This document shows positions 62,059 through 64,000 of a DNA stretch of 64,000 nucleotides, piece by piece (positions within the stretch are counted from its first letter, which is position 1; every line of letters begins with the position of its first letter). The notes under the pieces were generated by a model that was given only the letters and a program-made list of their open reading frames with translations, ran no database searches and was not told the origin of the DNA. Location: the IMG/VR virus record IMGVR_UViG_3300046673_000068, positions 1-64,000 of that record. One strand, given 5' to 3'. Source of the stretch: a virus. Made by a program: the position numbers and the translations under genes.

Positions 62059-62469
62059 TTAGCCCTCTAATTCTCTGATCTTAACGCGGTAAACGGACCA
62101 AGGCAGCTTCTCAAAGACTTCCTGGTTCGTTGTCATGTGGTTCGTTCCGTCCTGTGTCCCCAGGAAATAAATCTCACCCACGCCCTTGAGGTGGGCTTGC
62201 GTAACCGTCTCCTGAAATAATTCTTTCATCGCGGTTGCAATTTGAAGCTTGGTGGCTCCCGGGCGGGCGGCGAAGCTGTCCATTATGAACGCTTGCTGAA
62301 TCGGTTGGTAGGCCAAGGCCCCGTCTTTGTCGTAGGCGCAGAGCACGAACGTAGACGGGTATTTGACAACCTCCGGGTCGAACTCGTTGTCCGGGGTCTC
62401 CAGGGACCAGTCTACAAATTTCTTCGTATCGTCAGGTTTTGCAGGCCGCACGAAAACAAGATTGTGCAT
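62059..62469 (-). CDS. GNAT-like / internal virion protein candidate, 136 aa
   Basis: Start chosen at MHNLVFVRPAKPDDTKKFVD after GGAGAAAC; a longer frame begins upstream without an RBS. The N-terminal RPAKPDD and the ATKLQIATAMKELFQETVTQ helix resemble GNAT-fold phage proteins found before internal virion genes. No acetyl-CoA loop is convincing. Confidence 0.66.
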   Translation of the reverse strand: MHNLVFVRPAKPDDTKKFVDWSLETPDNEFDPEVVKYPSTFVLCAYDKDGALAYQPIQQAFIMDSFAARPGATKLQIATAMKELFQETVTQAHLKGVGEIYFLGTQDGTNHMTTNQEVFEKLPWSVYRVKIRELEG

Positions 62470-62483
62470 TGTTTCTCCTTTAA

Positions 62484-62870
62484 CTATTTCCAAAAATGCC
62501 CTACGGCGTACATTATGGCGGCTAAGAACAAGGGCCAAAACTTTTCCAGCAAGCTCTTCTCACCGGACGAAGAGTCACGACTTGCCCGCAGGTCGTCTAT
62601 CTCCTCGCAAAGCCGCTGATGCTCCCGGTCGTACACCTCTCGCTTGACAAAGTCCGCCCGGTCTTCGGCGAGTTGTTCCTTTGTCCTGTTTAGGTGTACC
62701 AAGTGAATATCAGTTGCTGCCTTCGCCAAATCAAGAGCTTTGGCTTCCAGCCGATGGGTCTCCGGGTGCTGATCCTGCCACTTCTCAACCACCGCCAGGC
62801 GAACAAAGATCGACGGAAGAGCGGCGTGAACCTTCTCGAATTCTTTTGAAAGGTGATCTATGTCGGTCAT
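62484..62870 (-). CDS. Coiled-coil protein with C-terminal membrane anchor, 128 aa
   Basis: MTDIDHLSKEFEKVHAALPS and a long charged coiled coil end in a membrane segment FWPLFLAAIMYAVGHFW. ATG directly follows the previous TAG. Layout resembles small phage membrane proteins sometimes annotated as holin or spanin parts; unproven. Confidence 0.64.
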   Translation of the reverse strand: MTDIDHLSKEFEKVHAALPSIFVRLAVVEKWQDQHPETHRLEAKALDLAKAATDIHLVHLNRTKEQLAEDRADFVKREVYDREHQRLCEEIDDLRASRDSSSGEKSLLEKFWPLFLAAIMYAVGHFWK

Positions 62871-63239
62871 CTACGGCATCCTTGAGAGTAAGATGTTGAT
62901 GCTGTCGCTTAAACGAGAAAACCCGTCTCGTAGGTCTTCTCGCAAGCCGTATAAAGCGTCGTTGGTCTTGTCCAGCTTATCGTTGGTCTTTTCCTGCTCG
63001 GCTTGAATGTGCGCTAAATGGTTGTCTTTGATTTGGACAAGGTCGCCGCTGGCGGTATCAAGCTTATCCCCGTATTTTTCAAACTTACGGGCGACAGAAT
63101 ACAGCCGCTGAAGAAATAGCAGGAGCGCAGCCCAGCCCGCAACATACTGCCAGTTTTGAGAGAGCCACACACCGGGGTTCCAAGGAGAATTAAACATTTG
63201 TCGGCCTAAAGCAAGGGATGAGTCTCTAACGTAGTCCAT
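62871..63239 (-). CDS. Membrane plus coiled-coil protein, 122 aa
   Basis: Start codon is the ATG of a dyad repeat (minus-strand reading GGATAATGGAC). One membrane helix near residues 30-45 (YVAGWAALLLFLQRLY) and a coiled coil (DKLDKTNDALYGLREDLRDG). Pairs with the next gene, mirror-like in topology. Confidence 0.64.
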   Translation of the reverse strand: MDYVRDSSLALGRQMFNSPWNPGVWLSQNWQYVAGWAALLLFLQRLYSVARKFEKYGDKLDTASGDLVQIKDNHLAHIQAEQEKTNDKLDKTNDALYGLREDLRDGFSRLSDSINILLSRMP

Positions 63240-63248
63240 TATCCGGAC
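63234..63248 (-). repeat. 15-bp dyad repeat at a minus-strand gene start
   Basis: GTCCATTATCCGGAC; on the minus strand its ATG starts the 122-aa gene. Confidence 0.92.
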
Positions 63249-63751
63249 TAATTTACTGCAATAATGCTGAAAGTCCCCCCGGCGGTTGCGGGGTGTGTCA
63301 CGGTAATCTGCCCGTTGTTGGACTTCCCCGAAATATATACACCCGTCATGGCAGCGGCTGTCGCGTTGGTCGGGGTGAGCGTTACCGAACTGTTGGAAGT
63401 CACCCCCACGATTGTGACTATGTCCGAAGTTGAAGCTGTAGTAGTTAGCGTGCCAGTTAAAGACTTAGCCGGAGCGAGTGCCGGGGCTAACGTCGGAACA
63501 ACAGCAGCGGGACTAGCAGTTAAAGCAGCGGCGGGGGTAAGCCTGTACTGCGGAATTTGCCCTCCGGTCTGATATTGACGAAGGCCATCAGGCGTTGAAG
63601 CCGTGGGCATGATCGGCAAGGGGCAGCGCAGAATCGGGCTCACTCCCGAGGTGGGCAAAGGAGGATGTGGTAGACTCCGGGGGGGAATTGGTCCTGCCCC
63701 CACAGCACCGGAGCGTGGTTCGGAATCGAGTCTGGAGGCTATGCTTGGCAT
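63248..63751 (-). CDS. Tail-associated or surface beta-sheet protein, 167 aa
   Basis: Pro-rich N-terminus, Ala/Thr/Pro linker, and a C-terminal beta domain (IVGVTSNSSVTLTPTNATAA, VYISGKSNNGQITVTHPATA) of the kind used in phage fibre or decoration domains. TAATG overlap with the upstream gene. Confidence 0.6.
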   Translation of the reverse strand: MPSIASRLDSEPRSGAVGAGPIPPRSLPHPPLPTSGVSPILRCPLPIMPTASTPDGLRQYQTGGQIPQYRLTPAAALTASPAAVVPTLAPALAPAKSLTGTLTTTASTSDIVTIVGVTSNSSVTLTPTNATAAAMTGVYISGKSNNGQITVTHPATAGGTFSIIAVN

Positions 63752-64000
63752 TACAATTCCTGTTCCCAGTCCCCGAACAAGGACAAGCTAAGTAGCTCAT
63801 TCTTAACCACATCAGACCCAAAATTGACTTGTACCTGAAGGTGACGGCAGAGCGCGGGTTCTTCAGTTTGAGACAGCCAGAATCTTTGTGCTTCTACCGA
63901 GAGACTGGGAGACAACTGCGGGGGGTCTGTTGTGTAGACCGTCAGGGGTTCGAAATACCCGGAGGACACAGGAGCTATCTCGTCCAACTGTACAGCCAGA
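63751..64000 (-). CDS. 3' end of a structural gene cut by the window
   Basis: The frame is open to the right edge; the only start inside is a TTG at 63987, so the gene probably continues. Visible 82 residues include SVEAQRFWLSQTEEPALCRH and VVKNELLSLSLFGDWEQEL. Upstream in the virion operon; no family named. Confidence 0.6.
   Translation of the reverse strand, partial: LAVQLDEIAPVSSGYFEPLTVYTTDPPQLSPSLSVEAQRFWLSQTEEPALCRHLQVQVNFGSDVVKNELLSLSLFGDWEQEL

Noticed and set aside
106-63248. Dyad repeats as terminators or rho-independent hairpins
   Set aside because: The paired arms are only four or five bases, no T-run follows, and many copies lie inside genes or in the wrong orientation.

Overview
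The window is a stretch of a tailed-phage genome, most likely a podovirus-like virus of a bacterium that uses sigma70-type promoters and Shine-Dalgarno starts. The evidence is dense packing of about 110 small genes with ATGA, TAATG and TGATG stop/start overlaps, a complete phage replication set, several free-standing homing endonucleases, and a minus-strand block of virion genes that includes one 3043-residue protein. The host cannot be named from the sequence. A tyrosine recombinase (11765-12877) points to a temperate or formerly temperate virus, but I see no repressor, portal, capsid or terminase gene; the head genes probably lie beyond the right edge, because the last minus-strand gene is cut by the window end.

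Layout. 1-5 kb: short accessory genes, one carrying an 18-bp tandem hexapeptide repeat. 5-8.7 kb: a module with its own operators, with a PP-loop (PAPS reductase-like) gene, a pentapeptide-repeat gene, small membrane proteins and a structured RNA. 9-13 kb: a GIY-YIG endonuclease, small genes, a 6-bp tandem repeat and the integrase. 13.3-15.4 kb: a cargo-like block with an ASCH-like protein. 15.4-18.1 kb: a HAD protein and family A DNA polymerase. 18-27.5 kb: repeat proteins, a nucleotidyltransferase fold, the clamp loader, a structured non-coding RNA, RecT and SSB. 27.8-30.2 kb: a UvrD-like helicase split in two by an HNH insertion. 31.9-34.7 kb: a Cas4/RecB-type nuclease and two metallophosphoesterases. 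36.6-42 kb: primase-helicase, beta clamp, HNH protein and a phage sigma factor. 42.4-49.1 kb: SleB-like hydrolase candidate, endonuclease VII and HNH proteins, a third phosphoesterase, HAD, dATP/dGTP diphosphohydrolase-type and DUF1643 proteins. A strong terminator at 49252-49272 separates these from the convergent minus-strand virion genes, which fill 49.3-64 kb.

The genes form a nearly self-sufficient replication and recombination machine: polymerase, clamp, clamp loader, primase-helicase, SSB, RecT annealing protein, nuclease and helicase. A phage sigma factor could redirect host RNA polymerase.

The most striking observation is a 15-bp imperfect dyad, GTCCRGRTAATGGAC, which I count 54 times (consensus or a few mismatches) over the whole window, in both orientations, between genes and inside them in different reading frames. 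Between genes it often supplies the stop codon, and sometimes the start codon, of the flanking genes. Three blocks (4.9-8.7, 13.3-15.4 and 43.6-44.9 kb) lack it and look like recent acquisitions. I know of no described element with this sequence. It resembles phage stoperators, start-associated sequences or uptake/recombination signals in distribution only.
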